From NCBI RefSeq assembly GCF_001514205.1, contig NZ_KQ948769.1, positions 307,501 to 371,500 on the forward strand: DNA of 64,000 bases, read 5' to 3'. The stretch comes from Streptomyces griseoruber. GTDB lineage: Bacteria > Actinomycetota > Actinomycetes > Streptomycetales > Streptomycetaceae. Under the pieces are notes generated by a model that was given only the letters and a program-made list of their open reading frames with translations, had not been told where the DNA came from and searched no databases. The position numbers were made by a program, and so were the translations under genes. Of the stretch, positions 14,381-24,628 are shown piece by piece; the first letter of the stretch is position 1; each line of letters begins with the position of its first letter.

Positions 14381-15985
14381 GTGACCTTGGACGTACGGCC
14401 TCAACTGCTCGACGCACTCTCCGCCCTGCGCGACCGTGTCGCCGCCGCACGCTACCCGCTGCCCCTGGCGGGCGCGCCACGCGCGCGTGCCAACCGCGAC
14501 GAACTGCTCGCCCAGCTCGACGACTACCTGGTGCCCCGCCTCAGACAGCCCGAAGCACCGCTCCTGGCCGTCATCGGCGGTTCCACCGGCGCGGGCAAGT
14601 CGACCCTCGTCAACTCCCTGATCGGACGCCGCGTCAGCGAGGCGGGCGTGCTGCGGCCGACGACCCGGACCCCGGTGCTGGTCTGCCATCCGGAGGACCA
14701 TCACTGGTTCAGCGGCATGCGCGTCCTGCCCGGCCTCACACGTGTGTGGGTGCCCCACCAGGAGCCCACGGACGACCTGTTGCTGCCCGGCGAGGACGGC
14801 CGGCGCGTCCTGCGCATCGAGACCGCCGAGACCCTCCCGCCCGGCCTCGCCCTCCTCGACGCCCCCGACATCGACTCCCTCATCGCCGACAACCGCGCCC
14901 TCGCCTCCGAACTGATCTGCGCCGCCGACATCTGGGTGATGGTCACCACGGCCGCCCGCTACGCCGACGCCGTGCCCTGGCATCTGCTGCGCACCGCCAA
15001 GGAGTACGACGCCACCCTCGTCACCGTCCTGGACCGCGTCCCCCACCAGGTCGTCGCCGAGGTGTCCCGGCAGTACGGCGCCCTGCTCACCAAGGCCGGC
15101 CTCGGTGACGTCCCCCGCTTCACCGTCCCCGAACTCCCCGAGTCCGCCTGGGGCGGTGGGCTGCTCCCGGCCACCGCCGTGGCCCCGCTGCGGGCCTGGC
15201 TCGTCCACCACGCCCAGGACCCCGGCGCCCGCCACCACGTCCTCGCCCGCACCGCCCACGGCGTCCTCGACTCCCTGAAGTCCCGGATGCCGGAACTCGC
15301 CGGCGCCGCCGCCGCGCAGTACGCCGCCGCCCTGCGGCTCACCACGGCCGTGGAGAAGGCGTACGACAGCGAGTACGCGCGCGTGCGGGGCCGCTTGCAG
15401 AACGGCGCCGTCCTCGCCGGGGACGCCCTCAAGCGCTGGCGGGCCTTCCCGCTGGACTGCACCGCGGGCGAACTCCTCGACGCCCTCGCGGAGAGCCTGG
15501 CCGCCCTCCTGCTGTGCGCCGTCACCGCCGCCGACGAACGCGTCGACGAGGCCTGGCGCCGCGAACCCGCCTCCGCCGCAGCGGCCCTGACGGACGCCGA
15601 GTCCACCCCGGAACACGCCGAACACCGCATCGGGATGGCCGTACGACGGTGGCGGCGTGAGCTGGAGGAGTACGCGGAGGACGAAGTACGCGCCCTGGAA
15701 CGCGGCGCCGCACCCGACCCCGAGGCGGTCGCCGCCCTCGTCGCCACCGCCCTGCTGGGCGGCCGCCGCGCCCGCACCGCGGGCGAGGGCCTCGCCGAAC
15801 GGCTCGGCGCGCACGGCGCGCTGCGGCTGCGCGACCGCGGCGGACGGCTGCTCACCGAACACCTGGACCGCGTCCTGCACGCCGAACGCGAGCGCCGCCT
15901 CGCCCCCCTCGACGGACTCGACGTCCACGCCGAACCCCAGGCCGAACTCATCGCCGCGCTGTCCGTACTGCAGAAGGAGAGGTGA
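14381..15985 (+). CDS. dynA: dynamin-like GTPase DynA
   Basis: Soluble GTPase of about 534 aa. Streptomyces DynA and DynB stabilise FtsZ ladders during sporulation septation. The P-loop GGSTGAGKST lies at about residues 66-75, followed by LRPTTRTPVLV (switch region) and the G3-like LLDAPDIDS. The long helical C-terminal part fits a dynamin-like stalk. No clear transmembrane helix. The GTG at 14381 (VTLDVRPQLLDAL) is chosen as the start of the conserved part; another GTG lies just before it and an ATG at 14339 is possible. No ribosome site precedes it. The stop is 3 nt from dynB. The name rests on this two-gene arrangement next to a second ssb. Confidence 0.8.
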   Translation: MTLDVRPQLLDALSALRDRVAAARYPLPLAGAPRARANRDELLAQLDDYLVPRLRQPEAPLLAVIGGSTGAGKSTLVNSLIGRRVSEAGVLRPTTRTPVLVCHPEDHHWFSGMRVLPGLTRVWVPHQEPTDDLLLPGEDGRRVLRIETAETLPPGLALLDAPDIDSLIADNRALASELICAADIWVMVTTAARYADAVPWHLLRTAKEYDATLVTVLDRVPHQVVAEVSRQYGALLTKAGLGDVPRFTVPELPESAWGGGLLPATAVAPLRAWLVHHAQDPGARHHVLARTAHGVLDSLKSRMPELAGAAAAQYAAALRLTTAVEKAYDSEYARVRGRLQNGAVLAGDALKRWRAFPLDCTAGELLDALAESLAALLLCAVTAADERVDEAWRREPASAAAALTDAESTPEHAEHRIGMAVRRWRRELEEYAEDEVRALERGAAPDPEAVAALVATALLGGRRARTAGEGLAERLGAHGALRLRDRGGRLLTEHLDRVLHAERERRLAPLDGLDVHAEPQAELIAALSVLQKER

Positions 15986-15988
15986 CCG

Positions 15989-17890
15989 GTGACCGCCGTC
16001 ACTGACGAGGACCACACGGACCACACGGACCACACGGATCACTCGGCCCACGCGGCCGGCCGCGTCGGCAGGGGGCCCGAGGACGGCGGCCCGGGCGGGG
16101 CGCAGGCGAAGGACGCTCCCGAGGGCGCCCCCGGGAAGACCGCATCCCGCGCGGCGGCCGGTGACGCCGGTGCCGACCCCGTCGCCGAAGCGGCCGGCGC
16201 GTGGGACGACGGTCTCATCGCGCGCCGGGTGAACGAGGGCGCGGGCGGCGAGCAGGCCGCCGTGGTGGAGATCCGCACCGGTGCCGCACCGGCCGCGGGC
16301 CCGCCCGTCTACGACGGCCCCCTGCGGTCCCGGCTCGACGCCCTGCGCGAACTCGTGGGCCTGTCCCGCACCCGCCTCGACAACAGGACGCTCGCCGAGG
16401 CCGGCCAGGTGCTCGACGAGGCGGCGGCGCGGCGCAAGCTCTCCGGCCAGCACACCGTCGTCGCCCTCGCCGGCGCCACCGGCAGCGGCAAGTCCCAGCT
16501 GTTCAACGCCCTCGCCGGGGTGCCCATCTCGGAGACCGGCGTACGGCGTCCGACCACCGCCGCGCCCATCGCGTGCAGTTGGAGCGACGGCGCCGCGAGC
16601 CTCATCGACCGCCTCGGCATCCCGGGCCGGCTGCGCCGACGGCCGGTGCAGAACGCGGAGGCGGAGGCCCAGCTGCGCGGACTCGTCCTGATCGACCTGC
16701 CCGACCACGACTCCGCCGCCGTACAGCACCGCGAACAGGTCGACCGCATCCTGAAGCTGGTCGACGCGGTCGTGTGGGTGGTGGACCCCGAGAAGTACGC
16801 CGACGCCATGCTCCACGAGCGGTATCTGCGGCCCCTGGCGGGGCACGCCGAGGTGATGTTCGTCGTCCTCAACCAGGTCGACCGGCTGCCCGGCGAGGCC
16901 GCCGAACTGGTCCTCGACGATCTGCGCCGGCTCCTCGACGAGGACGGCATCGCCCTCGGCGAGTACGGCGAACCGGGCGCCACCGTCCTCGCGATGTCCG
17001 CGCTCACCGGCGACGGTGTCGGTGAACTGCGCGAGCTGCTCGGCCAGTTCGTCACGGAGCGCGGTGCGGCGGGCCGCCGGGTCTCGGCCGACGTGGACGC
17101 CGCCGCGGCCCGGCTGCGGCCCGTCTACGTCACCGGGCAGCGCACCGGGCTGAGCGAGGAGGCGCGGGAGGAGTTCTCCGACCGGCTCGCGGACGCGGTG
17201 GGTGCCACCGCGGCGGGCGAGGCGGCCGAGCGGGCCTGGCTGCGCAACGCGGGCCGGGCCTGCGGGACGCCGTGGCTGCGGCTGTGGCGGTGGTGCCAGT
17301 CCGGCGGGGACCCGGTCACCGGGCGGTTCCCGGCCCGCGCCCAGGCCGACGAGGAGGCCACGGCCCGCCAGCGGGTCGAACAGGCGGTGCGGACGGTGTC
17401 CGAACGGGCCTCCGCCGGGCTGCCCGCGCCCTGGGCGCAGGCGGTGCGGGAGGCGGCCGTACGCGGCTCCCAGGGGCTGCCCGAGGCGCTGGACGAGCTG
17501 GCCGCGCGGGCCGGACTGCCGCCCGGGCGGCCACCGCGGCCGGGGTGGTGGCCGGTGGCGGTGCTGGCGCAGGCGGCCATGACGCTGCTTCAGGTCGTCG
17601 GCGGGCTGTGGCTGGTGGGGCAGATCGCCGGGGTCATGGACCCGAACCTGGGGGTGCCGGTGCTGCTGATGGTGGCCGGGATCGTCGGCGGTCCGCTGGT
17701 GGAGTGGAGCTGCCGGCTGGCGGCCCGCGGCCCGGCCCGGCGGTACGGGCAGGACGCGGAACGGCGTCTGCGGGAGGCCGCCGCCGGCTGCGGCCGGGCC
17801 CGGGTCCTGGATCCCCTGGCGGCGGAGCTGCTGCGGTACCGGGAGGTACGGGAGCAGTACGGGAGGGTGGTGGGGGCGGGGGCGCGCTGA
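15989..17890 (+). CDS. dynB: dynamin-like GTPase DynB, membrane-associated
   Basis: 633-aa partner of DynA. The N-terminal 100 residues are charged low complexity, including a DHT repeat. The GTPase domain has the P-loop AGATGSGKSQLFNALAG (about 161-177), RRPTTAAP, LIDLPDHDS and the base-specificity motif LNQVDRL. Near the C-terminus two hydrophobic segments (VAVLAQAAMTLLQVVGGLWLV and VLLMVAGIVGGPL) suggest a membrane hairpin. AAGGAG (15973-15978) serves GTG 15989, 3 nt after dynA. Membrane anchoring in DynB and its absence in DynA matches the known division of labour. It could also be annotated as a YfjP-type GTPase. Confidence 0.8.
   Translation: MTAVTDEDHTDHTDHTDHSAHAAGRVGRGPEDGGPGGAQAKDAPEGAPGKTASRAAAGDAGADPVAEAAGAWDDGLIARRVNEGAGGEQAAVVEIRTGAAPAAGPPVYDGPLRSRLDALRELVGLSRTRLDNRTLAEAGQVLDEAAARRKLSGQHTVVALAGATGSGKSQLFNALAGVPISETGVRRPTTAAPIACSWSDGAASLIDRLGIPGRLRRRPVQNAEAEAQLRGLVLIDLPDHDSAAVQHREQVDRILKLVDAVVWVVDPEKYADAMLHERYLRPLAGHAEVMFVVLNQVDRLPGEAAELVLDDLRRLLDEDGIALGEYGEPGATVLAMSALTGDGVGELRELLGQFVTERGAAGRRVSADVDAAAARLRPVYVTGQRTGLSEEAREEFSDRLADAVGATAAGEAAERAWLRNAGRACGTPWLRLWRWCQSGGDPVTGRFPARAQADEEATARQRVEQAVRTVSERASAGLPAPWAQAVREAAVRGSQGLPEALDELAARAGLPPGRPPRPGWWPVAVLAQAAMTLLQVVGGLWLVGQIAGVMDPNLGVPVLLMVAGIVGGPLVEWSCRLAARGPARRYGQDAERRLREAAAGCGRARVLDPLAAELLRYREVREQYGRVVGAGAR
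16010..16045 (+). repeat. 9-bp repeat coding DHT units in DynB
   Basis: gaccacacg occurs three times perfectly from 16010, followed by gatcactcg. It encodes DHT-DHT-DHT-DHS near the DynB N-terminus, giving a His/Asp-rich patch. Confidence 0.85.
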
Positions 17891-18119
17891 GCGGGGAGTG
17901 ATCCACCGGTTGATCTGCGTGGCTCACTCGTCCGGGTGGCGGAGTTGTCCACGGGCGGGTGGTGGTCCACAGGGCGCGGCGGGCTCGGTCCGGCGGCGGC
18001 AGTCTGGCGGTGCGGCGATCGCGACGGACGCGGTCGGCGCGGCGACCGCAGCCGTACGGGACGGGCCCGTACGCGTGTCCGCCCGGCGGGACGGCCGGGC
18101 GACGGGAGGGGTTCGAGAC

Positions 18120-18602
18120 ATGAACGAGACGATCGTGTGCGCGGTGGGGAACGTGGCGACGCAGCCGGTCTACCGGGAGCTCGCGGCAGGGCCGTCGGCG
18201 CGGTTCCGGCTGGCGGTGACCGCGCGCTACTGGGACCGGGAGAAGGGCACCTGGGCCGACGGGCACACCAACTTCTTCACGGTGTGGGCCAACCGCCAGC
18301 TGGCCGTGAACGCGGCGGCGTCGCTGAACGTCGGGGACCCGGTGATCGTGCAGGGCCGGCTCAAGGTGCGCACGGAGACGCGGGAGGGGCAGCAGAACCG
18401 GACCTCGGCCGACATCGACGCGGTGTCGATCGGCCACGACCTCGCACGCGGCACCTCGGCCTTCCGGCGCTCGGTCAGGCCCGAGCCGGCCGCCGTCGGC
18501 GCATCCGCACAGCCCGAACCCGACTGGGAGACGCCCGGGCCGGCGACGGACTCCGGCGGGCCGGAAGTCCAACAGCCGCGTGAGGCGGTGGCGGTGACGT
18601 GA
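18120..18602 (+). CDS. ssbB: single-stranded DNA-binding protein, SsbB type
   Basis: 160-aa OB-fold protein. ATG at 18120 behind GGGAGGGG (18104-18111). Core motifs: TIVCAVGNVATQPVYREL, FRLAVTARYWDREKGTW, FFTVWANRQLAVNAAASL, GDPVIVQGRLKVRT. The C-terminus lacks the acidic DDDIPF-like tail of replicative SSB (it ends REAVAVT). This marks it as the second Streptomyces paralogue, which is tied to chromosome segregation in spores. Position directly after dynA-dynB fits a developmental role. About 230 bp without a recognised feature separate it from dynB. Confidence 0.88.
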   Translation: MNETIVCAVGNVATQPVYRELAAGPSARFRLAVTARYWDREKGTWADGHTNFFTVWANRQLAVNAAASLNVGDPVIVQGRLKVRTETREGQQNRTSADIDAVSIGHDLARGTSAFRRSVRPEPAAVGASAQPEPDWETPGPATDSGGPEVQQPREAVAVT

Positions 18603-18873
18603 TGTCGGGTGGCGCCCCGAGTCGACGGGTGGACGGCTTATCGGCGGATCCATCCGCGTTGTCCGGTGGATTTGTCGATAAGCGCTGCCCATGGCCCGCC
18701 TGTTGGCGATCTTGGGGATAACGATTCCGAGTCGGATCACCCATCCGATGACATGACCGGGAAACCGGGTGCGCGGGCGTCTCTAGGATGCCGATCGTGG
18801 CTCACGGGGCTTCTGATTCTGCTGGCGGGACCGTACCCCCAGGTCAACGAGTCCTGCTCGAAGGGGAATTACG
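18603..18873. other. intergenic region upstream of thioester surface protein
   Basis: 270 bp with no convincing gene. It precedes the surface-protein ribosome site GAAGGGGA at 18860-18867. No clear hairpin or promoter recognised. Confidence 0.5.
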
Positions 18874-20283
18874 TTGATTTCTTCGTTCTCCGCGCCGTTC
18901 GCGCGTCGGCGCGGCGCTGCCCGCCTCGCCGCGTCGACGCTGGTCAGTGGACTCGTCGCGGCTGCGGGCGTGATCGCCGCCGCGGGCCCGGCCGCCGCCG
19001 ACGAGACCACGCAGACCCCGGGCGGAGCCACCGCGACCATGGGCGGCCTCAAGACGTACGGCGCCGCGGTCCTCCATGACGGCAGCGGGGACCAGGAGAT
19101 CTCGGCGGGCCTGTTCGAGATGTCCGTCGACGGCGGCGGCACCCTCCAGACCTACTGCGTCGACCTGCACAACCCCACCCAGCGGGACGCGAAGTACCAC
19201 GAGACGCCGTGGAGCGGCACCTCGCTGGGCGCCAACGACGACGCGGGCCGGATCCGCTGGATCCTGCAGAACTCCTACCCCCAGGTCAACGATCTGGCCT
19301 CGCTGGCGACGAAGGCCGGCATCGCCGGCGGACTCACCGAGCAGGACGCGGCGGCGGGCACCCAGGTGGCGATCTGGCGCTACTCGGACGGCGCGGACGT
19401 GGACGCCGTCGACCCGCAGGCCGAACAGCTCGCGGACTACCTCCAGAAGGCCGCCCGCGACACGGCCGAGCCGGAGGCGTCCCTGACGCTCGACGCGCCG
19501 GCCGTCTCCGGCCACCCCGGTGAGCCCATCGGGCCGGTGACCGTGCACACCGACGCGAGCGCGGTGACGGTCACACCGCCGCTGGACGCCGGGATCACCG
19601 GGGTGCGGATCGTCGGCAAGGACGGCAAGCCGGTCACGACCGCGACGAACGGAACCGAACTGTTCTTCGACGTGCCCGCCGACGCCGAGCCGGGCTCCGC
19701 CGAACTCACGGTCCAGGCCTCCACGACCCTCCCCGTCGGCCGCGCCTTCACCTCCGAGAGCCGCAGCCAGACACAGATCCTGGCCGGCTCCAGCGAGTCG
19801 ACCGTTTCGGCGACGGCGAGTGCGACCTGGGCGGAGCAGGGCGCCGTACCGGCCCTGTCGGCGGCGAAGAACTGCGCCAAGAGCGGTGTGGACATCACCG
19901 TGGCCAACCAGGGCGACCAGGCCTTCACCTTCGAGCTGATGGGCGCCGAGCACGCCATCCCGGCGGGCACCACCCGGACGGTGACGATCCCGCTCCAGGA
20001 GGACCAGCCCTACGACTTCACGATCACCGGCCTCCAGGGCGCCGAGACCCGCTTCACCGGCCTCCTGGACTGCCAGACCTGGACCGCGGAGACCTCGAAC
20101 CTGACCACCCAGACCCTCAGCGACCCCAGCCCCGCCACCGTCGGCGGCACCACCGCCACCGACACCAACCTCGCCGAGACGGGCGGCTCCAGCGCCACCC
20201 CGATCATCGCGGGCACGGCCATCGGCCTGGTGGTGATCGGCGGAGCGGCCCTGGTGCTGGCGGGCCGCAAGGAGAACACCTGA
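18874..20283 (+). CDS. Cys-Gln thioester (TQXA) surface protein with LAETG sortase signal
   Basis: 469-aa cell-wall-anchored protein. TTG start 18874 with GAAGGGGA upstream. Signal peptide to about residue 42 (GPAAADE). The thioester domain has Cys95 (LQTYCVDLHN) and Gln164 in GTQVAIWRY, the TQxA motif that forms an internal thioester for covalent attachment to surfaces. Middle part is beta-rich. C-terminus: LAETG at about 433-437, a hydrophobic helix (PIIAGTAIGLVVIGGAALVL) and positively charged tail RKENT, the class E sortase signal of Streptomyces. No sortase gene is adjacent. Likely ligand unknown. Confidence 0.92.
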   Translation: MISSFSAPFARRRGAARLAASTLVSGLVAAAGVIAAAGPAAADETTQTPGGATATMGGLKTYGAAVLHDGSGDQEISAGLFEMSVDGGGTLQTYCVDLHNPTQRDAKYHETPWSGTSLGANDDAGRIRWILQNSYPQVNDLASLATKAGIAGGLTEQDAAAGTQVAIWRYSDGADVDAVDPQAEQLADYLQKAARDTAEPEASLTLDAPAVSGHPGEPIGPVTVHTDASAVTVTPPLDAGITGVRIVGKDGKPVTTATNGTELFFDVPADAEPGSAELTVQASTTLPVGRAFTSESRSQTQILAGSSESTVSATASATWAEQGAVPALSAAKNCAKSGVDITVANQGDQAFTFELMGAEHAIPAGTTRTVTIPLQEDQPYDFTITGLQGAETRFTGLLDCQTWTAETSNLTTQTLSDPSPATVGGTTATDTNLAETGGSSATPIIAGTAIGLVVIGGAALVLAGRKENT

Positions 20284-20342
20284 GGGAGGACCGAGGCGGG
20301 CCCCGCCGCTGACGGCCCGACGGCCCGACGGCAGCGCAACGC

Positions 20343-20603
20343 GGCGGCCTCCCCGCTACGGACGGCCCGCAGGGCGCGTTCCACGGTCTCCTCGTTCTCC
20401 CCGACGGGGGCGACGTAGTCGAGGACGCCCCGGGCGGCGTCCTCACCGACCGTCCTGTCGATCACCCACGTGGCGAGGTACTGCGAGGCCAGACATCCGC
20501 CCGCCGTGGCGATGGTGCCCTCGGCGTGGAACGGCGCCTCCAGCACGGTGACCCCACAGGCCTCGACGAACGGCCGGCTCTTCGGGTCCGGGCAGGCGGG
20601 CGT
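20343..20603 (-). pseudogene. fragment resembling the C-terminus of a DJ-1/PfpI-like protein
   Basis: The minus strand encodes a recognisable stretch: RPFVEACGVTVLEAPFHAEG, TIATAGGCLASQYLATWVID and LDYVAPVGENEETVERALRAV. It resembles the C-terminal third of a DJ-1/PfpI-like family. There is no N-terminal part. The frame runs directly into a carboxymuconolactone-decarboxylase-like piece. Downstream the frame continues antisense into the surface-protein gene. Read as a decayed remnant; family identification is from memory of the motif. Confidence 0.45.
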
Positions 20604-20738
20604 TCCGAAGTGGTCGGTGACGGTGTCCCGGATCTCGTCGGTCGCACCCGGCGCGCCGTCCTGGATCCGGGTGGCGGCCTCGGCCAGGGCGAGGGCCGCG
20701 CGCTCCTCCTCGGAGTAGAAGGGCGTCTCGCGCCAGGC
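20604..20738 (-). pseudogene. fragment of carboxymuconolactone decarboxylase (AhpD-like) protein
   Basis: AWRETPFYSEEERAALALAE followed by ATRIQDGAPGATDEIRDTVTDHF is a typical central segment of CMD-family proteins. It lacks their N-terminus, and after HF the frame switches abruptly to DJ-1-like sequence. Probably a deletion junction. The upstream (right) part overlaps an opposite-strand sigma-factor remnant. Confidence 0.6.
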
Positions 20739-20886
20739 GGCCACTCCCGGAGTCGTCCCCTGGCACGAGGACGGCACCCCGCTCTCGGTCCTCGCGTTCA
20801 CGGTCTCGGCGGGTCGGATCACCCGTATCACGGCCGTCGTCGACCCGGCCGAGCTCACCCTGATGAACCTCCCGGCCCCCGCCTGA
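20719..20886 (+). pseudogene. C-terminal fragment of an ECF41/SigJ-like sigma factor
   Basis: The plus strand from a TAG at 20716 to the TGA at 20884 encodes VLAFTVSAGRITRITAVVDP followed by AELTLMNLPAPA. This is the SnoaL-like C-terminal end of ECF41-type sigma factors. No sigma region 2 or 4 lies upstream. ECF41 genes are typically neighbours of CMD genes, and a CMD fragment lies right next to it on the other strand. Confidence 0.6.
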
Positions 20887-20933
20887 ACGGAGGCCGGTGC
20901 AACTGTCGGTGCGGGCGGGCCGTCGTATCCGCT

Positions 20934-21542
20934 GTGACTGGAGCATGCGCACACCGGAGGGGGAGGTGGTCGCCCGCCGTCGCCGCGGCTGCGGGCACCG
21001 GGGGTCCGGCGCTCGCCGCCGTGGCCAGCTGGAGCAGCCTCCTGCTGGTCGTGCAGGGGCGGGTGGTTCCCGGCTGGGGTCTGAGTGCGGCGTTCCTCGT
21101 CCTGGCGCTCGTCCTCCGCCGTGTCCTCACCCGGAGGGGCCCCGCGGGTGCTTCGGGGCTCTCGCGGCAGCGGGCCGGGTGGGTACGGCTGGGCGGCCGT
21201 CTGCTGATCGGCGCGGCGGTGCTCGGCATCGCCTGGGGAGCGCTGGACGACCTGGTCTCGGGGGCGAAGTACTACGTGCTGAGACCCGCGGGGCCCGAGG
21301 GCTGCACGGCCGTGGTGCGGGAGACGTCCTTTCTCGTGATCGGCACCGGCGAGGCCTACGCGGTGGGACGCACCGGCCTGGCCCTGGGCATGTCGGGACG
21401 CTGGACGGTCGACGACAACCGCCGGCCCGTCGAGGCGGGCGCATTCGAGCTGACCTGGGGGCGGGACGGCGGACTCCTGCGGGTCGACGGCACGGCCAAC
21501 GATCCGGTCATCGGCGGGGGAGCGGCCGACATCGACTGCTGA
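20934..21542 (+). CDS. uncharacterised membrane protein
   Basis: About 202 aa from GTG 20934. Two or three hydrophobic helices (ALAAVASWSSLLLVVQG, GWGLSAAFLVLALVL, LGGRLLIGAAVLGIAWG). A soluble C-terminal domain follows, with YVLRPAGPEGCTAVVRET, YAVGRTGLALGMSGRWTVDD and WGRDGGLLRVDGTANDPV. Compact beta-sheet-like character, no catalytic motif recognised. Transcription direction and codon use are normal. It lies right after the gene-remnant cluster. I do not recognise a named family; homologues are probably hypothetical proteins in other Streptomyces. The start is uncertain because no strong ribosome site precedes the GTG. Confidence 0.6.
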   Translation: MTGACAHRRGRWSPAVAAAAGTGGPALAAVASWSSLLLVVQGRVVPGWGLSAAFLVLALVLRRVLTRRGPAGASGLSRQRAGWVRLGGRLLIGAAVLGIAWGALDDLVSGAKYYVLRPAGPEGCTAVVRETSFLVIGTGEAYAVGRTGLALGMSGRWTVDDNRRPVEAGAFELTWGRDGGLLRVDGTANDPVIGGGAADIDC

Positions 21543-21619
21543 CGGCGGCACGGGGAGGAGAGGGTTCAATAGCGTGTTTTTTTCGTCGCATCGCAGGATG
21601 AAACAGGTGAGGAAATGAG

Positions 21620-21637
21620 AAAGGCGTACGCCTTTTT
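21620..21637 (+). terminator. palindromic hairpin with T run
   Basis: AAAGGC-GTAC-GCCTTT followed by TT, a 16-bp palindrome 78 nt past the membrane-protein stop. Intrinsic-terminator-like on the plus strand. Confidence 0.55.
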
Positions 21638-21783
21638 CCAGCGGTCGTGGCGGCGGCAGTCTCGGGTGACACGGTCCACACCAAGCACGGCAAGGAACAC
21701 CGTCACCACCCCCAGCCCCACAGACCCCACTTCACCGTCCGTTCCTGTCCGGCCGTTACCGACGCACCACCGCGAAAGCCGAG

Positions 21784-21832
21784 GGTGGGTGCGGCGAGGG
21801 ACAGGCACGCCTGAACGCTCGCCGCACCCACC
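21784..21832 (-). terminator. 15-bp stem terminator of secreted repeat protein
   Basis: ggtgggtgcggcgag (21784-21798) and ctcgccgcacccacc (21818-21832) pair perfectly. It lies 8 nt beyond the stop of the minus-strand secreted protein. Confidence 0.75.
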
Positions 21833-21840
21833 GGAATGCT

Positions 21841-22482
21841 TCAGTCGAACCTGACGCAGTAGACGAACGGGACGTAGGCCGTGCTTCGACCCGATGTCAG
21901 ATCCACCGCGCGAACCCGGGAGTTCGGGTTTCCGGGAGCGCACGGTCCGGTGAATCCGGGGATGAATCCGAAGCTCCCGCCGGCGTGTCCGGCGTGCCTG
22001 GTGGCCGTGATCGTCCAGGACCTGTTGACCGCGCCGGAGAACACGAGGCGGACCGGGCCGTTCACGTTGAAGTGGTCGCCGCTGACTTTGAGGGTGCCGT
22101 TCTCCGAAGTGATCCACAGCCGCACCGCCAACCGCCGGTCGTCGGCCTGACTGTTGTCGTACCGCGCCTGCGCACGGGTCTGCGGGGTCACGCAGGTGAG
22201 GTCGTCGGAGCCCCACGCCTCACGCCAGACATAGCCCTGCTTGCAGTAGCCGTTCGGGAGGGTCCGGCCGGGGGCCAGGGCATTGTCGTTGGCGGTGTCC
22301 GTACGGGTCTGCGGCGTGACACATACGAGATCACTGGCACGCGCGACCCGCCAGACATACCCCTGTCTACAGGTGCTGGGCCCGTAGTCCTGGGCGCCGG
22401 CAACCGACGGCGTGATCAGCCCACCACCGATCCCGGCGGCAACCACCGTCGCCGCAGCCATGAATCGCCTGAACACAGTCAT
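21841..22482 (-). CDS. secreted protein with two CxxGYVWR repeats
   Basis: 213 aa. ATG 22482 behind GGAGG. Signal peptide to about residue 30 (SVAGAQDYG). Two tandem repeats follow: CRQGYVWRVARASDLVCVTP and CKQGYVWREAWGSDDLTCVT, each ending in PQTR and carrying two cysteines, so probably two small disulfide-closed modules. The C-terminal half (about 110-213) is a beta-rich domain (LKVSGDHFNVNGPVRLVFSG, AGGSFGFIPGFTGPCAPGNP). The repeat occurs in secreted proteins of several bacterial groups, but no function is known to me. It is flanked by an AT-rich upstream region and by its own terminator. Confidence 0.8.
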   Translation of the reverse strand: MTVFRRFMAAATVVAAGIGGGLITPSVAGAQDYGPSTCRQGYVWRVARASDLVCVTPQTRTDTANDNALAPGRTLPNGYCKQGYVWREAWGSDDLTCVTPQTRAQARYDNSQADDRRLAVRLWITSENGTLKVSGDHFNVNGPVRLVFSGAVNRSWTITATRHAGHAGGSFGFIPGFTGPCAPGNPNSRVRAVDLTSGRSTAYVPFVYCVRFD

Positions 22483-22957
22483 ACCTCCACAGTTCCGAGG
22501 TCGCTATGGTTCTATCGTCTGCTTGCGCTGCGGAATCATCAAATTCTGCGTATGGAAGTCTGGTCGGCCAATCGTGGAAAAGAATTCAACGGATTCGGCC
22601 GTCAAATGTCGAACTCTAATCAATTCCCGAAATCCCGGATTTCCCGCCTCGCCGCTGCGGTGGGCGTGCCGAGGAGGGCGACTCGTGGGTCCGAAGGGGG
22701 GCAGGGGTGCCACAGCCCTGTGCCCGGCTGGGTCGGCCTTGCGGCCCTGCGACGCCCGCGCCCGTGGCCGCGTACGTGCTCAAGGCTCCCCGAGGCCACT
22801 CGCCAGCGACCGACAGTGACGGACCACCCCCAGCCGTCAACCCCGAAACCCCAGGTCACAGCCCCCCGGCCGAACGGGTTTCCCCCCAGGGGTAGCCGTC
22901 CGGCAAGATGGGGTGTATCTGCCCACTGCCAGATTTCAAGCTGCCGGACGGTTTCTC
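22483..22957. other. intergenic region between secreted repeat protein and ettA
   Basis: About 475 bp. The part from about 22500 to 22640 is clearly richer in A and T than the surroundings and likely contains the leftward promoter. The rest is GC-rich with no recognised element. Open frames here lack ribosome sites and similarity. Confidence 0.55.
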
Positions 22958-24622
<1,665 letters not shown>

Positions 24623-24628
24623 TCGATC

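Larger units (their letters stand above)
21543..21840. other. convergent intergenic region
   Basis: About 300 bp holding two hairpins (21620-21637, 21784-21832) and a T-rich stretch at about 21575. A short plus-strand frame from 21615 has no ribosome site or conserved content. Otherwise nothing seen. Confidence 0.6.

Noticed and set aside
14315..16846. 843-codon minus-strand frame opposite dynA/dynB
   Set aside because: No domain content, and the plus strand has P-loops and coupled starts. Shadow frame.
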